Assembly: GCA_037349315.1 (NCBI GenBank) | Contig: JBAIAC010000035.1 | Location: 3,982,501 to 4,046,500 of the forward strand | Origin: Chelydra serpentina | Taxonomy: Eukaryota; Chordata; Testudines; Chelydridae | Reading direction: 5' to 3' | DNA: 64,000 bases | In this document: positions 12,070 to 23,170 of the stretch, piece by piece | Layout of the letters: every line of letters starts with the position of its first letter | Numbering within the stretch: the first letter of the stretch is position 1 | Translations under genes and position numbers: made by a program | Notes under the pieces: model-generated | What the model was told of the DNA's origin: nothing | Database searches by the model: none | Seen by the model: the letters and a program-made list of their open reading frames with translations, nothing else

Positions 12070-12190
12070 TAGGGTGACCAGACAGCAAATGTGAAAAATC
12101 GGGATGGGGTGGGGGGTAATAGGCGCCTATATAAGAAAAAGACCCAAAATCGGGACTGTCCCTATAAAATTGGGACATCTGGTCACCCTA
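12070..12190 (+). mobile_element. hAT MITE, copy 1 (TAGGGTGACCAG family)
   Basis: This 121-bp element starts TAGGGTGACCAGAC and ends TCTGGTCACCCTA, a long terminal inverted repeat. It is flanked by a perfect 8-bp duplication GTTACCTT (12062-12069 and 12191-12198). The interior reads GGGGTAATAGGCGCCTATAT, then AAATCGGGACTGTCC. Four copies occur in the window (also 13874, 38939, 61884). Duplication length and terminal form indicate hAT mobilisation. There is no coding capacity. Confidence 0.93.
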
Positions 12191-12866
12191 GTTACCTTCT
12201 GCCTTAACAAGAGAAAGCTTTGCTGGAGCTTAGTCTGTGAGTCAGCTCCCTGCCACACCAGTCTGTCCCCTTCACCAGGAAACTCCTCGGGACTCTGACA
12301 GTCTTAACCTTGCCTTTCAGGTACAATCCATGAACCCCAATTCCCAAGTTCCCCAGGGGGTCTCTCTGCAGTATCCAGTCCCTCTCCCTGGATACTCTCA
12401 CAAATTATTACATTCGCTGCCTCCAAAATGCACTCACCAGCCTGTTAACTTAGCTGAGGTCCCACACTTTAATATACAACTGAAATGGTTTTGTAATAAA
12501 ACAAGAATAAATGTATTAATAAAGAGCATCCATTTAAATGTAAACCCACATGGAGTTTATTAATAAACCCAATAATAGTTTTATTGAGTGTTCGAAAAAC
12601 TTTGCATACTGTCTTCCCTGTTGGTAATATCCTGGCCTCATCAGCAAATTAATTATCCCTCAAAACTGGTCAAGAGTGTGTGCCTTTAAAACAAATTCTC
12701 TGCTATTCTCCAAAAGGAACTCATTATCTGGCTAGTGTCACTGCAGCTGATCACAGCTTGGGCTCATCTGGCTTCATCGTGCCTGTAAGACACAGCTCCA
12801 GGTAGATGTGTCAAAATGTATCTCTGTCCATCTACAATCAATTCTGCAGCTTGGGTTATAACTCGC

Positions 12867-12977
12867 GGGGCCTGATTTCTCTCTCACTCACGCTGGTGTA
12901 AACTGATGACAACTACATCGGAGTTAATGCAGTTACACCAGGGTAAAGCTAGTGTGAGCGAGTGGAGAATCAGACCC
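12867..12977. repeat. palindromic repeat (GGCCTGATT ... AATCAGACC)
   Basis: A left arm, GGCCTGATTTCTCTCTCACT then GCTGGTGTAAACTG, faces a right arm, CAGTTACACCAGGG then GTGAGCGAGTGGAGAATCAG. The whole 111-bp unit therefore folds on itself. A diverged relative lies at 49303-49410. This is MITE-like and non-coding. Confidence 0.65.
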
Positions 12978-13873
12978 ATGCTGCCTTCCCCTGCCCGCAA
13001 TTGCAGCATGTTCTATCTATTGCCTTCGCATAGCGTTGTCTCAGCCTGGTGTTGGAGGAAGAGTATTTGTGACTAAATAAAAGACTCGGGTGAATTGCCA
13101 GAGGGAGGATAAAATCACATCTGGAACTTATCTAGGATGCTCCCTTCTGTGGACTTTTAAAAGGAGAATATTTTTCACCCAAGAGAGTCCCAGGCTGGAA
13201 TTCCCTTAGATGAGACTAGTAAAGCCAAAAAACCCTAAATAAATCAGTGTTTTCTGACATGCAGATAAATACAGTCCCATAACGACTTATTTAAAAATAT
13301 TCCCCTCCCATTTTGATGTTTACACTTGATATATTGGATCCTGACTTCATCCTTTCTTGCTGCAGGACTTTGGCGGGTGCACCTGAGCTGTGGGTTTTCC
13401 TGCGGTGAGCTCGGGGGAGGATGTTGAACTGGAGGCTCTGATCCTGCAATCAGATCCAAGGGCAGACCCTTGCCCTGGCATAAAGTCCTTTCAACTTCAG
13501 CGGGGGCCCAAACCTGAATCCAAACGCAGGATCTGAGCCATAGATTGTGCAGATTTCAGGCTATTGTGATGTCACTGCCGAGGGCCTCCCAAGACCTTGC
13601 AATAATCTGCCAACACAAAGAAAGAAAACAGGACTTACAGGTCAAGAAGTAGATTTTCCTTTCAAATAAAACGTTGTTGCTCCTTTCTGATGGATTCAAA
13701 TTGACTCAGAGAGCTTTAGTTTTTGCTTTCCAGCTCGCCTTTAGTCTAACGTTACCATGACGTGGATCCTAGCAATATCCCTGCCAAGCGCTGAAGACTA
13801 CAATCAGCTGCTTCTTTGGGTCGGTGAGGAGAGGATGGGAAGGAGAGAGCAATTCCTACTTGATGGACAGCTA
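12978..13873. other. unique sequence, no gene seen
   Basis: No feature that I can name. Short frames only. Confidence 0.4.
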
Positions 13874-13996
13874 TAGGGTGACCAGACAGCAAGTGTGAAA
13901 AATCAGGACAGCGGTGGAGGGTAATAGGAGCCTATATAAGAAAAAGCCCCAAATATCGGGACTGTTCCTATAAAATCGGGACATCTGGTCAACCTA
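13874..13996 (+). mobile_element. hAT MITE, copy 2 (TAGGGTGACCAG family)
   Basis: This 123-bp copy has termini TAGGGTGACCAGAC and TCTGGTCAACCTA. It is flanked by a perfect 8-bp duplication GACAGCTA (13866-13873 and 13997-14004). It lies in the same orientation as copy 1, 1.7 kb away. A single change in the right terminus (GGTCAACC instead of GGTCACCC) shows mild decay. Confidence 0.93.
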
Positions 13997-14324
13997 GACA
14001 GCTATGACAAATCAATTGCCAAAGGCTCCGTTTGGTACACAATGTTTCACCCTTTATGTTGAATGCATTTGCCCCTATTAACATTTTATCTGTGTGCCCG
14101 AGAGAGAACGCGAGACTTGGCAAATGGTCAGGAAACTACCTCAGGAATAATCTTTCCTGGCACGCAGAACCCTGCCGCTGAAACAGCTCAGGAGCAATGA
14201 TGAACTCAGAAAGAGCTGTGAAAAAAATGGCTGGAGATGGCGGGGAGGGGGAAAGAGGCTCTAGAACAGAAACAGGCTGAAGACTGGGATTGTGTGAAGA
14301 TATGCAGATGTGCTGCATGCTTCA

Positions 14325-14515
14325 GTGGCGAGATACCAGGAGGTCCAGAGTTCTAATCTCTGCTTAGCCACTGACTTGCTTTGTGGCCTTTGTCACATCA
14401 CTCTTCCGTTTATGTCTCAGTCTCCCCTTCTGCAAAATTAGGATACTAATACTCACCTCCCTCACAAGGGGGTTATGAAGTGTACACAGTATTTGTTCAG
14501 CGCTGGGAGAGCATG
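14325..14515 (+). repeat. MIR-like ancient SINE
   Basis: MIR-style landmarks appear in order: 'CCACTGACTTGCTTTGTGGC', 'TTATGTCTCAGTCTCCCC', 'TCTGCAAAATTAGGATACTA', then 'GGGGGTTATGAAG' and 'TTTGTTCAGCGC'. This is the core, 'cytidine-rich' middle and L2-like tail of MIR. It is diverged and non-coding. Confidence 0.7.
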
Positions 14516-14724
14516 AAAGTGTCCTTGTATAATATCCCATAACGGGACATGCCTTTTTTTATTCGTTAGTTGCTTGTCTCAGAACCACACGCCACTCAGC
14601 GTCGATGACGGGTGTTTCAGGGTGAGGTGGCACCATGAGTCAACGGGGTCTAGAGGCTCCATTTTGGCTGATGTCAGGAATGAAACGAATTACATACTCC
14701 CAGCCTAGTCGGCTTAGAACCACA

Positions 14725-14850
14725 GCTGTGCATCTGATGAAGCGGGCTGTAGCCCACAAAAGCTTATGCCCAAATAAATGTGTTTGTCTCCAAGCCAAGT
14801 ACTCCTGTTCTTTTTGCGGATACAGACTAACACGGCTACTACTCTGAAAC
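14725..14850 (+). repeat. dispersed repeat ending ACACGGCTACTACTCTGAAAC
   Basis: Contains GCATCTGATGAAGCGGGCTG, AAAGCTTATGCCCAAATAAA, then 'AAGTACTCCTGTTC', 'TTTTGCGGATACAGACTAAC' and 'ACGGCTACTACTCTGAAAC'. The first half matches 8592-8680. Ending wording of this sort is very common in turtle and crocodilian DNA in my memory, but I cannot assign a class. Confidence 0.65.
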
Positions 14851-15664
14851 CTATTACCACAAGGTTCAGCAAGGCCCAGTCAGAAGTCCCTGCTGAGCAG
14901 ATGCTTGGGGCTAAATCTTATTTGCCTTAGGACAAGCTCCCACTGAATTTACTTTAGTGAGAGTAAAGAAGAGCAGGACTAGCCCCCACCCTCTTCAGGG
15001 CTAGAAAAGCAGAACGTGTTGCTGGTCAAAACTGAAGTGCCCCGGCAGAGCAATATAGGAGCCCTGGAGTGGGAAAGCAGGACGTGCCGTAGGTCACCTG
15101 CCTGAGCTGCACAAAGAGAACCGCTCGGGTTTCCCTGCACAGGAACAGGAGGTCACGGCTGAGATGCAGACACAGATCTACACGAGGGAGGCTTGCACTG
15201 CACCTTCTTGCACATTGTCTGGCCCAAGCTGGTGCCTGCCGCGTTCCTGAGCGTAAAAGAAAACAAAAAAAGGGGGGGTGGGGAGTAGATCATGAGTGAA
15301 CTCCTAACGCATTCAAGTACCCGTGCTGGAGGGTGGGATTCATGTACAGAATAATTTAAACCCCAACGGCTTCATCAAATGGCTCGGACGCTATTATTCC
15401 ATTATTTGGTGACTGTGTCGTCACCAGCTGAGGAGGAGCAGAAGAGAAAGGGACAGAACGGAAGAGAGAGAAGCTAAAATTCAGGGAAAGAAGAGACACT
15501 TTTAATGAGACTGCAGCCCCTGGGTTTGCCCCCCACAGAAATTTCTCTCTGGTGGCAGAGTGACGGGGAGGGCTGCGGGTCAGGGACTGGGGTGTATTGG
15601 CAGCGCTGTGTGAGGCTTCCAGATTAGAGTAGCAAGACGTGTGGGTCGAGGTGAACTAGCAAGG

Positions 15665-15990
15665 TTGTAGGCACCCAAAACTGTTGCTACATCCTCAGTA
15701 TGAGCGAGGGGCTGTGATTCCCTTGCGGGTGTACCCATATTTGCACTGGTTCTTAAAGAGCTAGGAGGAGTATAAATGGCAGTGTAGCCACGGTAGCATA
15801 GGCCGTGTTAGCCGGGGCAGGGCTCAGCATTTTCGGGCAGGTTTGTACTTGGCGCAGCTAACCACTGCCCATGCGACATTGGCGACCCTGCCATTCACAC
15901 TCACACTAGCTCAACGAGAACCAGCGTGCGGATGTGTCTGCAAGCAGGGGAATCACGGCCCTAGCTTGTAGCATAGACGTGACCTGTGAC
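15665..15990. repeat. long palindromic MITE
   Basis: The left arm (GAGGGGCTGTGATTCCCTTG, GCACTGGTTCTTAAAGAGCTAG) is answered by the reverse complement of the right arm (CAAGCAGGGGAATCACGGCC, CTAGCTCAACGAGAACCAGC). The centre holds GCCACGGTAGCATAGGC. Elements with the same plan occur at 30434-30735 and, broken by a later insertion, at about 53040-53690. Ends and target duplication are not clear. Confidence 0.7.
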
Positions 15991-17659
15991 AACAAGGATG
16001 CCGCACGTCCGAAGGGATTGAGGTGCATCGGCGGAGCTGTTCGGTGAAATCTCACGCAGGGGCCGCTAACCTTCTACCGGGCTTCAGCTGGTGCTATGCG
16101 TCCTTCTATATAATGAGCATCATGCTGAAAACCAGGAGTAAAGTAGAAAGAAAGGAGGGGCTAAGAAGCTAGAGACAGAATATGTCCTGGAGATTAGAAA
16201 GGGGTCCCGAGAAAGGTGTCAGCAAAACAAAGATAGCAAGAGGTCAATGTTCATATTACAGCACTTTCGTATTGGCAGTGCATTTTTTTGGTCTTATTTG
16301 TGCATTACATAAAGTCAGTCACAATGCAGCCAAGTGGCACCATGACAGGCAACAGAATCAACTACAAATGCCACTCTAGAGACCACTGTGGATACTATAA
16401 GTAGCACTGTTCATTTACCAAAGGACCCATCCATCCAAGGAAGGCATATTTTAGGTGTAAATAAGTAAAATTTAAGAAATTCATGAGTTCTACCATATGA
16501 CTTTATCCTTAAAAATTAATAACATTCCAGTAAATGTGACAAGAAGAAATAACGGCTTCTTTCGCCAGGTTTATTACATGCATGGAAAATCTTAATCCTT
16601 CATGACATCATGGCCACAGCCCTTGTTGTATTTAGGGAAATGTACATTTCCAACAAGCTTCAGCTCCTGATGGCTAACCATAGCCTCTCTGAGCTGGTGG
16701 CATGAGATGTTGGGACCAGTTGTTTCAAGTAAACACAGCTGTCGTACATGCCAACGTCCTCAGAGTAAAGCCCAGTAGGTTTCAGTTCTACAAAAAAATT
16801 GCATAACTCTGCATAGAAATGAAGAGAAAGGGAGGTAGCGAGCAAGAAAGTGGAGAGAGAGAGACTCCAGCATTTCATCTTTCTTGCCCATCCCAGCCTC
16901 AGCATTTTATCCCAACCCTTGCAAACCAACTTCATTGGGAAGTGGGGGGGGGGGCGGGAACCCATTCTCCCCCTAACCCAACTTCACTGCAAAGAACCAT
17001 AATATCAGCCAACTTCATTGAGAAAAGTAAATCAAAATACCCACCCCACCACCAAATTCACTGGGGGTGAGGAGGATCCCAACTCCTTCAGCCAACTTCA
17101 TTGCCAAACTATCCCTCCCCATTCAAACCAACTCCATCACAAAACACATCCCCTCTCCTCTGGAAGCCTAAGGGGTGAGCAGTAACGCTGTGACGATCTC
17201 CTCCTCCCAAGCTTGGAGCAGGCAGTGCTGGGAGCCAGAGCAGCTACTCTCCAGTCAGTTCTCAGCACACCGCAGCACTCTCTGGGAGTGGAGCAGGAGG
17301 GCACACTAACTGGTCCCCTTGCTGAAGGTCCAGGCCATCCCACAGCACATGCAGAAGCTCTGATTGGCTGCCTTTCCCCAGGAAGGTATGAAATAGGGAA
17401 GGGGAGCCAATCAGACTGTGGACGACTCAGGAAACCTGTAGTCTATCAGGAAAACACAAAATAATTCACCAATATCATGGTTATATATCGCATTTGTGAC
17501 CTGCCTGATGCCACGCGGTAAGTCCATAGCCGATCTGGGACTAGAATTTAGGCTGTTGTTGGTTTCCAGCCCCATGCTCGTTCCTTTTGCCCTTCTCTCC
17601 CATATTTCACCAGGAAGGGGGGAAATAGCTGTTTTAAACCTACCTTTCATGAATTATAT
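15991..17659. other. no gene; short degenerate CCAACTTCATTG repeats at 16925-17135
   Basis: The words CCAACTTCATTG or CCAACTTCACTG occur at about 16926, 16978, 17009 and 17093, with looser forms at 17053 and 17129, among C-rich spacers. It looks like a decayed tandem repeat. Elsewhere nothing is nameable, and frames of 65-101 codons show no domain. Confidence 0.4.
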
Positions 17660-18050
17660 CTAGACCCGGGTAACATTTTTCACCTGAAACGCGTTTTCAA
17701 CAAAAAATGCAGATTTAGGTCAACCAAAACTTTTCATGAACTGATGTCAATGTCACCAATTTGTTATGGTTGAAAAAAAATCTGTAAAAATTGATCTGTT
17801 TCATTTCAATATTTTCAAAATGAAATGTTTCCATTTTTTAAAAATCAGAAATGACTTTGTGGTTTTCCATTTACTTTTATTTTTAAATGTCGTTAAAAGC
17901 TCTGAAATGAAATATTTCACTTCAGGTGAAACAAAACATTTAATTGGACCCCAGTTTTGTTTTTCAGTTTCTCTGTTCCCTGAATTTTTAGTCCAATTTT
18001 TCAGAACTGCCGGCGAACTGAAAAAAACAGTTCTTTGCAGAGCTCTTATT
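17660..18050 (+). repeat. diverged GAAA/TTTC-rich interspersed repeat, second copy
   Basis: Collinear with 10385-10760: ACATTTTTCACCTGAAACGC, AAAAAATGCAGATTTAGG, TTTTCATGAACTG, then TTTCAAAATGAAATG blocks and an ending CAGAACTGCCGGCG. The 127-codon plus-strand frame across it has no recognised domain and is best read as repeat-derived. Confidence 0.6.
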
Positions 18051-18133
18051 GTATCAGTGAGACCTGACGTTGAAAGATGTGCTGGCAATGAAGGGCTAGT
18101 GGGGAGAGGAGAGCCTGAGACTCAATCTTCAAG

Positions 18134-18455
18134 GGGAACAAATATTTAACACTGAGTTCTTCAATCTAGCAGAGAAAGGTCTAACATGATCCAATGGCTG
18201 GAAGTTGAAGCTAGACAAATTCAGACTGGACATAAGGCATACATTTTTAATGGTGAGAGTAATTAAGTATTGGAATAATTTACCGAGGTTATGGTAGATT
18301 CTCCATCACTGACAATTTTTAAATCAAAATCGGATGTTTGCCTAAAAGTTCTGCTCTAGGAGTTATTTCAGTGGAGTTCTATGGCCTTTGTTACATAGGA
18401 GGACAAACTAGAGGATCACAATGGTCCCTTCTGGCCTTGGAATCTGTGCATTTGA
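18134..18455 (+). mobile_element. CR1-type LINE 3' end fragment
   Basis: Landmarks of a CR1 3' region are visible: 'GGAAGTTGAAGCTAGACAAA', 'TTCAGACTGGACATAAGGCA', 'AATAATTTACCGAGG', 'GATTCTCCATCACTGACAA' and 'ACTAGAGGATCACAATGGTC'. It is collinear with 34690-35072. Highly diverged and non-coding. Confidence 0.78.
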
Positions 18456-19330
18456 CATTACAGTTTGCAGAACTTCACTCCTTTGTTGAATATATCATTT
18501 ATTCTTACATGAAGTTCTGCTAGTTTTGCAAACATTTGCAGTGTCCTAGTTGAATTCTGGTGCATCCTCTAGCTCCTAATACTTCTCTCCTCCCATTTTG
18601 CTCCTAGGGGCATCGATCTACCTATGTATTTGTATGCGGCATCACCGTAATCCATGCTGAGGGGGAATACTTTCTTTAAGGCAGACAGCTTTGTCCTGCA
18701 ACAGCATCTTTTCCAACATACCTTTGGATATAGGAGCTGATTTTCCCCTCCCTTCTCCACTCTTGCTAATTCTTCTTGTCCTTGTCAATTCTTCAAGACG
18801 TAGCTATGTTCAAGACACACCAATTTCCCTGCCCGGCATGGCTGACTCAGGGAGACATTCTAGGATGACAGCAAAAGACAAAAAGCTCCCCAAAGGAGAA
18901 AGAAGACGACAAGCTGAATTCAGCTGGCCTGAAGCTTTCATCCACATCCCACTAGTGTGAAATAAATCCAGCCTTCCCCTGTGCAGTGCCAGGGCCATCC
19001 ATTTGAAGTTAAATGTTTCCCTTTCATTCGGGAAGATGATAATAATAGAGTCTTTCTGTCTGGTAAAGATGAGAAGGGGGCTGGGAAATATCCAGAACCG
19101 CCTGAGGATTACACCAGCAATTATAGTAATTTAAATCAAGTTCCCTGCTCTCAGTGAACTCTGGGCACCAGTATCCATTTGCATAAGAAAACCGTCTTCC
19201 TGGTAATACACCATCAAAATTTGCCATTTTCTCTGGCAAAAATGGGTGCAAGAACTGGAAGAATTTGTGACCCAGCAGAATTAGATTCTTTGGAGAAGAA
19301 AATAAGATTTTTTCTCCCTGCTCCCTCACA
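18456..19330. other. unique sequence, no gene seen
   Basis: No identifiable gene or repeat. Frames of 60-115 codons lack recognisable domains. Confidence 0.4.
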
Positions 19331-19338
19331 GCTCCTTG

Positions 19339-19782
19339 CAGGGCCAGCTCTTGGCACCAGCAAAACAAGCAGGTGCCTGGGGCGGCACATGTCTAGGGGC
19401 GGCATTCTGGCGCCAGCCATGCTGCCCCTAGAAATGTGCCCCGGCCACCCCAGTTCACCTCTGCTCTGCGCCGCCGCCACTAGGCTTTCGCGCGCCACCA
19501 CCGCTCGGCTTCTCCCCGTCCCTCCCAGGCTCTCAAGCCTGGGAGGGAGGGGGAGAACCCGAGCGGCCGCAGCAGAGCAGAGGTGAGCTAGAGCGGGGAG
19601 GTTGCGGGGGGGGCACAGGAAGCAATTGGGTGGGGGAAATGTAGCACCTGCGGGGGCGGAGGTGAGGCTGGGGATTTGGGGAAGGGGCGGAGTTGGGGCG
19701 GGGCAAGAAAAAAACGAGGGGTGAGGGGGGGTGGCCAATTTTTTTTTTGCTTGGGACGGCAAAAATCCTAGAGCCAGCCCTG
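19339..19782 (-). mobile_element. non-autonomous hAT element (CAGGGCCRGCTC family), copy A
   Basis: Starts CAGGGCCAGCTCTTGG and ends CCTAGAGCCAGCCCTG, with a perfect 8-bp duplication GCTCCTTG at 19331-19338 and 19783-19790. It is the same family as 47180-47733 but inverted: both carry GGTGCCTGGGGCGGCACAT-type text near one end and GGCAAAAATCCTAGAGCC near the other. The GC-rich centre holds one CCAGGCTCTCAAGCCTGG palindrome, which is repeated three times in the other copy. The 182-, 135- and 93-codon frames over it are not genes, and no hAT transposase is present. Confidence 0.92.
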
Positions 19783-20054
19783 GCTCCTTGGAGGGTGGGG
19801 AAGGCAGTAGTCACAGTGGAAACGATGTCCGTGGAAGTGTGTGTGTGTGGGGGGGCAGTTCACAGCCCTAGTGGCTGGAGAGTGCTGCTATCTTGAATTG
19901 AGAGCACTCCGAACAGCACCTCTCCAGCAGAATGGCAGTATCCAGATACCACATACCCTGCAGTGTTGCCACTCCAGGCTGGGTTTCAAACTCCTGGGAA
20001 GGCAGAGAAGGGCCCAGTGTCGCCAACTCCCTGCAATTTCACTGCGATATTTTG

Positions 20055-20250
20055 AGTCATAGGAGTTTAAGACCAGAAGGGAACAACAGCACTCAGCACT
20101 CACACACCAAGCCAACACCTAGAACCTGACCAAAGCATGAACGCCTCAGGAGACTAAACTATTGTGTGTCACAGGCAGAGAGAGAACAGGAGGGACCGAG
20201 GTGCACAAGTGCCCAAGCCCCTGTAGTGGCAGGGAAGTGATTAAATATTT
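20055..20250 (-). mobile_element. CR1-type LINE 3' end fragment
   Basis: Begins with the minus-strand form of a CR1 3' end: GAGTCATAGGAGTTTAAGAC then CAGAAGGGAAC. It continues into 'GGCAGAGAGAGAACAGGAGG', text I associate with turtle CR1-like 3' regions. Five-prime truncated and non-coding. Confidence 0.6.
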
Positions 20251-20519
20251 GGTTTTGTACTTAACACCCTAGCTCCTGGAGTCATGTGATTATGAGAGTG
20301 TCTAAGATTTTAGTTTTAAAAAACAGTTTCTAGCCCTTATGGTTACAGAGAAAAGCTTAGGAATGTGATCAGAGTGCCCCCTAAAGGCTCAAAAAACCCT
20401 GAAACAAATAAAATATACCCCAAATATATATTTTGTTAAATCTCATGATAAAAATAATCTGATTTGACTCTTCTGCCCAGTTGATATGAATTTTGGTTAC
20501 ATTAATGACATAGAAAAGG

Positions 20520-20720
20520 CTATATGCATACCACGCCTCCACTTTCTAGTCTTTCAATTCCATCTCAAAACACACTTCTTCCATGAAACCTCATTCTAAA
20601 TAAGAAGGGGAAAAAACTAACACACAGCAATCTCAAGACATGTGCATCAATCAGCAACATTATCTCATGGTATTTGTTGTCAAACTCATCCTCCCTTTCC
20701 ATTACCTCCACTAGTCCCCA
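20520..20720 (+). repeat. possible ancient LINE remnant
   Basis: The short stretch 'CTCAAAACACACTTCTTCCA' reads LKTHFFH, similar to the LKTHLF motif near the C-terminus of several LINE ORF2 proteins. A similar stretch at 59995-60035 reads LKTHFFK. Nothing else of an ORF2 is intact, so this is a weak call. Confidence 0.3.
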
Positions 20721-22680
20721 ATGTTTGCTACTTCCTCTTGTCATTATTATTGTCTCATTTTAGGGACTGATCCTGCAAACACGTCCTTACGTGAACAGCG
20801 TGACTTTAACGTCATTCACTATTCACATGAAAAAGTGTTTCCAGGATAATGCCCGTAGATTGCCAGATCTTGAGGAAAGAGGGCACAATTTTCAGAAGTG
20901 CCTGAGTACTCCATAAATAAGGATATTTATTATATATATTACACATAACATGGTAGTGATGGTGATGCCCATCTGATCAATTGCAGAACCACATGGCAAG
21001 CTGTCTAACTTCTTAGAGTAATGTACTGCACTTGCTTCTATCAGAGGACCTCAAGATATTGGGTTTTTAACCCCATTATTCTGTATAGGAAAAATAATAT
21101 ATTAGGTCATTTAAAGAGGTTCTAAAATGTATTAGGCATAATTTCTCTCTAACTCTGAAGCTTTTAACAGAGGGAATCCTGGTACAGAGGTGTCTGGGTT
21201 TACAAGCAGAAGAATATGGACCTAATCCAAAACCCATTGAAGTCAATGGAAAGACTGCCATTGATTTCAGTGGGTTTTGGCTCAGGCCCTAGGGGGGAGA
21301 AAAAGGATCAATCCAATTTTAGCTCCCTCCAGAACGTTTCTAAAATAGATTCTAGTAATATACATGGCACATGCAGAACAGATCGTGGGGTGAGGTAGGA
21401 ATGATGTTTTATTGGCCCTCATCTGGAATCTCTATGGAACACCTTGGTGGCTTTGTCACTCAAGAGCCATCCCGAGCTCATGCCAACAAAACATCCGTAC
21501 CAGACCATGCCGCTTTGCTCAGATATTTGTGTTTTATCTGTTTCAATTTAGACACATCAAAAAAAACCACCCCATGCTATCCCAGGCCCCAGGCAGTCAC
21601 TTGCATACACATTGACACCTACATACATGGGCACCTTGTAAATGCATTAATGCTTGTGAAGACAGACAGGCAGGCAGACGGCGTGTAAAGGCCAAAAACC
21701 AACCCCTGCAAGGGTAGCCATACAGGAGAGTTGGAAGAAGCACCCGACATGAGCCGCCGTCCAAGGCATAACACTTCCTGGGCACCGATCGGAGCACGGT
21801 TGGAGGTGCCCCTGGCGGCTTTAAAGAAGAGATAGCAAGGCGCATCCCAGCGTGGCGCTATCTTGGTGGATGCAGGTGGGAAGAAGGGTCACACCACCAG
21901 GCCTTAAACTGCCTCTTTGTGCCCAGGAGCACTGGCAGCCTCACGGATGCTGCATTCTGCATGGGGGTTCCTCCCCCAAGGCACCCATGAAGCAGGGGCA
22001 GGTGTAACTCAGCCCTGCAGACACACGCGGTATCTGGCTACACGTATCAACTTACGCTAAGATCTACATAGAAACGGATAATTTAGGCAGGTGGGGTTCC
22101 TTATTGATTTGCCACCACCCTGGCATCTTGGGAACCCCGCCAGATCTCCCTCCCCACCATCCATTTGAATAGCATTGCACATCTGAAGCAGAATCTCCCT
22201 GTCACAGCAAATGGAGCGTGCTCCCGTCACACTTGCCTTCCCTGGAAGTGAAAGGATGTTATTCAGGCATGAATCACTCGCATCGGGGCAGTTTTGCTCC
22301 CAGAACCCTCCTCAGCCTGGAGCCGGCTGCTGACATTGGCTGCGACGGCAGCAGTCGCGGCAGGCCGCTTCATGGGAAGGAGACTCGCAGGCAGCGGCCC
22401 CTGCAGTCAGCTGTGCTGGACACGTTGTTTATCATTCCAGCCCGGGGCAGCTGGACCGGGCCTACGGACAGCCTGGCATCTGCCTGGTGTTTCAAGAGAA
22501 AAGAAAAACAAAACAGAACCGCGCGCCCACAGTTCAAACGCTGGCATTACAATAAAATAGCCGTTGCAAAGAGTGTCCTACTCCAGGCAGTGGCAACGGT
22601 GTTACCAAGTTGCAGCTGGTTTCACCAATCCAGAGCTATACCCCAGAGGCCTACATTGTGCATTGAGTGCCGCCTGCATA
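20721..22680. other. mainly unique sequence, no gene seen
   Basis: Contains a palindromic-family remnant near 20765-20870 (GATCCTGCAAACACG facing GTGTTTCCAGGATAA) and another at 21224-21290 (CCCATTGAAGTCAATGG facing CCATTGATTTCAGTGGG). The rest shows nothing nameable. Frames up to 162 codons (22218-22706) have no domain, and the longest runs into a SINE. Confidence 0.45.
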
Positions 22681-22880
22681 GGGGGAGGAATGGCTCAGTG
22701 GTCTGAGCATTGGCCTGCTAAACCCAGGGTTGTGAGTTCAATCCTTGAGGGGGCCATTTAGGGATCTGGGGCAAAAATCTGTCAGGGGACAGTACTTGGT
22801 CCTGCTAGTGAAGGCAGGGGACTGGACTCGATGACCTTTCAAGGTCCTTCCGGTTCTATGAGATAGGCATATCTCCATGT
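22681..22880 (+). mobile_element. tRNA-derived SINE (turtle-type), subfamily B
   Basis: The 5' part is a tRNA-like head with an A-box (TGGCTCAGTGGTCTGAGC) and a B-box (GTTGTGAGTTCAATCC). It is followed by a body (GGGGGCCATTTAGGGATCTG) and a tail ending TTCCGGTTCTATGAGATAGG. Length is about 200 bp. The head is the same as in the copies at 42341-42515 (minus) and 47053-48385 (split). The tail matches the split copy but differs from the 42341 copy, so two tail subfamilies are present. I recall this head as typical of cryptodiran turtle SINEs. Confidence 0.88.
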
Positions 22881-23170
22881 ATTTTATAGAAGGTCATTAA
22901 CAAATTCTCAGTCACTTTTGGCTTAGGCTTTAGTGGCATTTAGGTGCTGTTGAAAATTTTACCCCAACTCTCCCTAAAAGTCAATGGGCCTTCGGCTTCG
23001 AAACGCGCAAATCGCTTTCAGATGTAGGACTTAGGCGCCTACGTCACGTAGGTGCTTTTGAAAATGACTCGCCCAAGATTATACAGCAAGTGAGGGGCCC
23101 AGCTGGGAACTGAACCCCAGATCTGCTGACTGACACATCTATGCCCTACCCGCCGGATCACGTTGCCATC
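22881..23170 (-). repeat. palindromic remnant plus MIR-like fragment
   Basis: Positions 22920-23065 contain facing halves (TTTAGGTGCTGTTGAAAATT and TAGGTGCTTTTGAAAATGAC). From 23067 the text 'CAAGATTATACAGCAAGTGA', 'GGGCCCAGCTGGGAACTGAA', 'CCCCAGATCTGCTGACTG' is the minus-strand form of a MIR core. Confidence 0.55.

Noticed and set aside
19214..19762. 182-codon minus-strand open frame
   Set aside because: It lies mostly within a hAT element (19339-19782) and is Pro/Ser/Ala-rich from GC-rich repeat text. No transposase motif.
22218..22706. 162-codon plus-strand frame
   Set aside because: Runs into the SINE at 22681 and has no recognisable domain or splice context.
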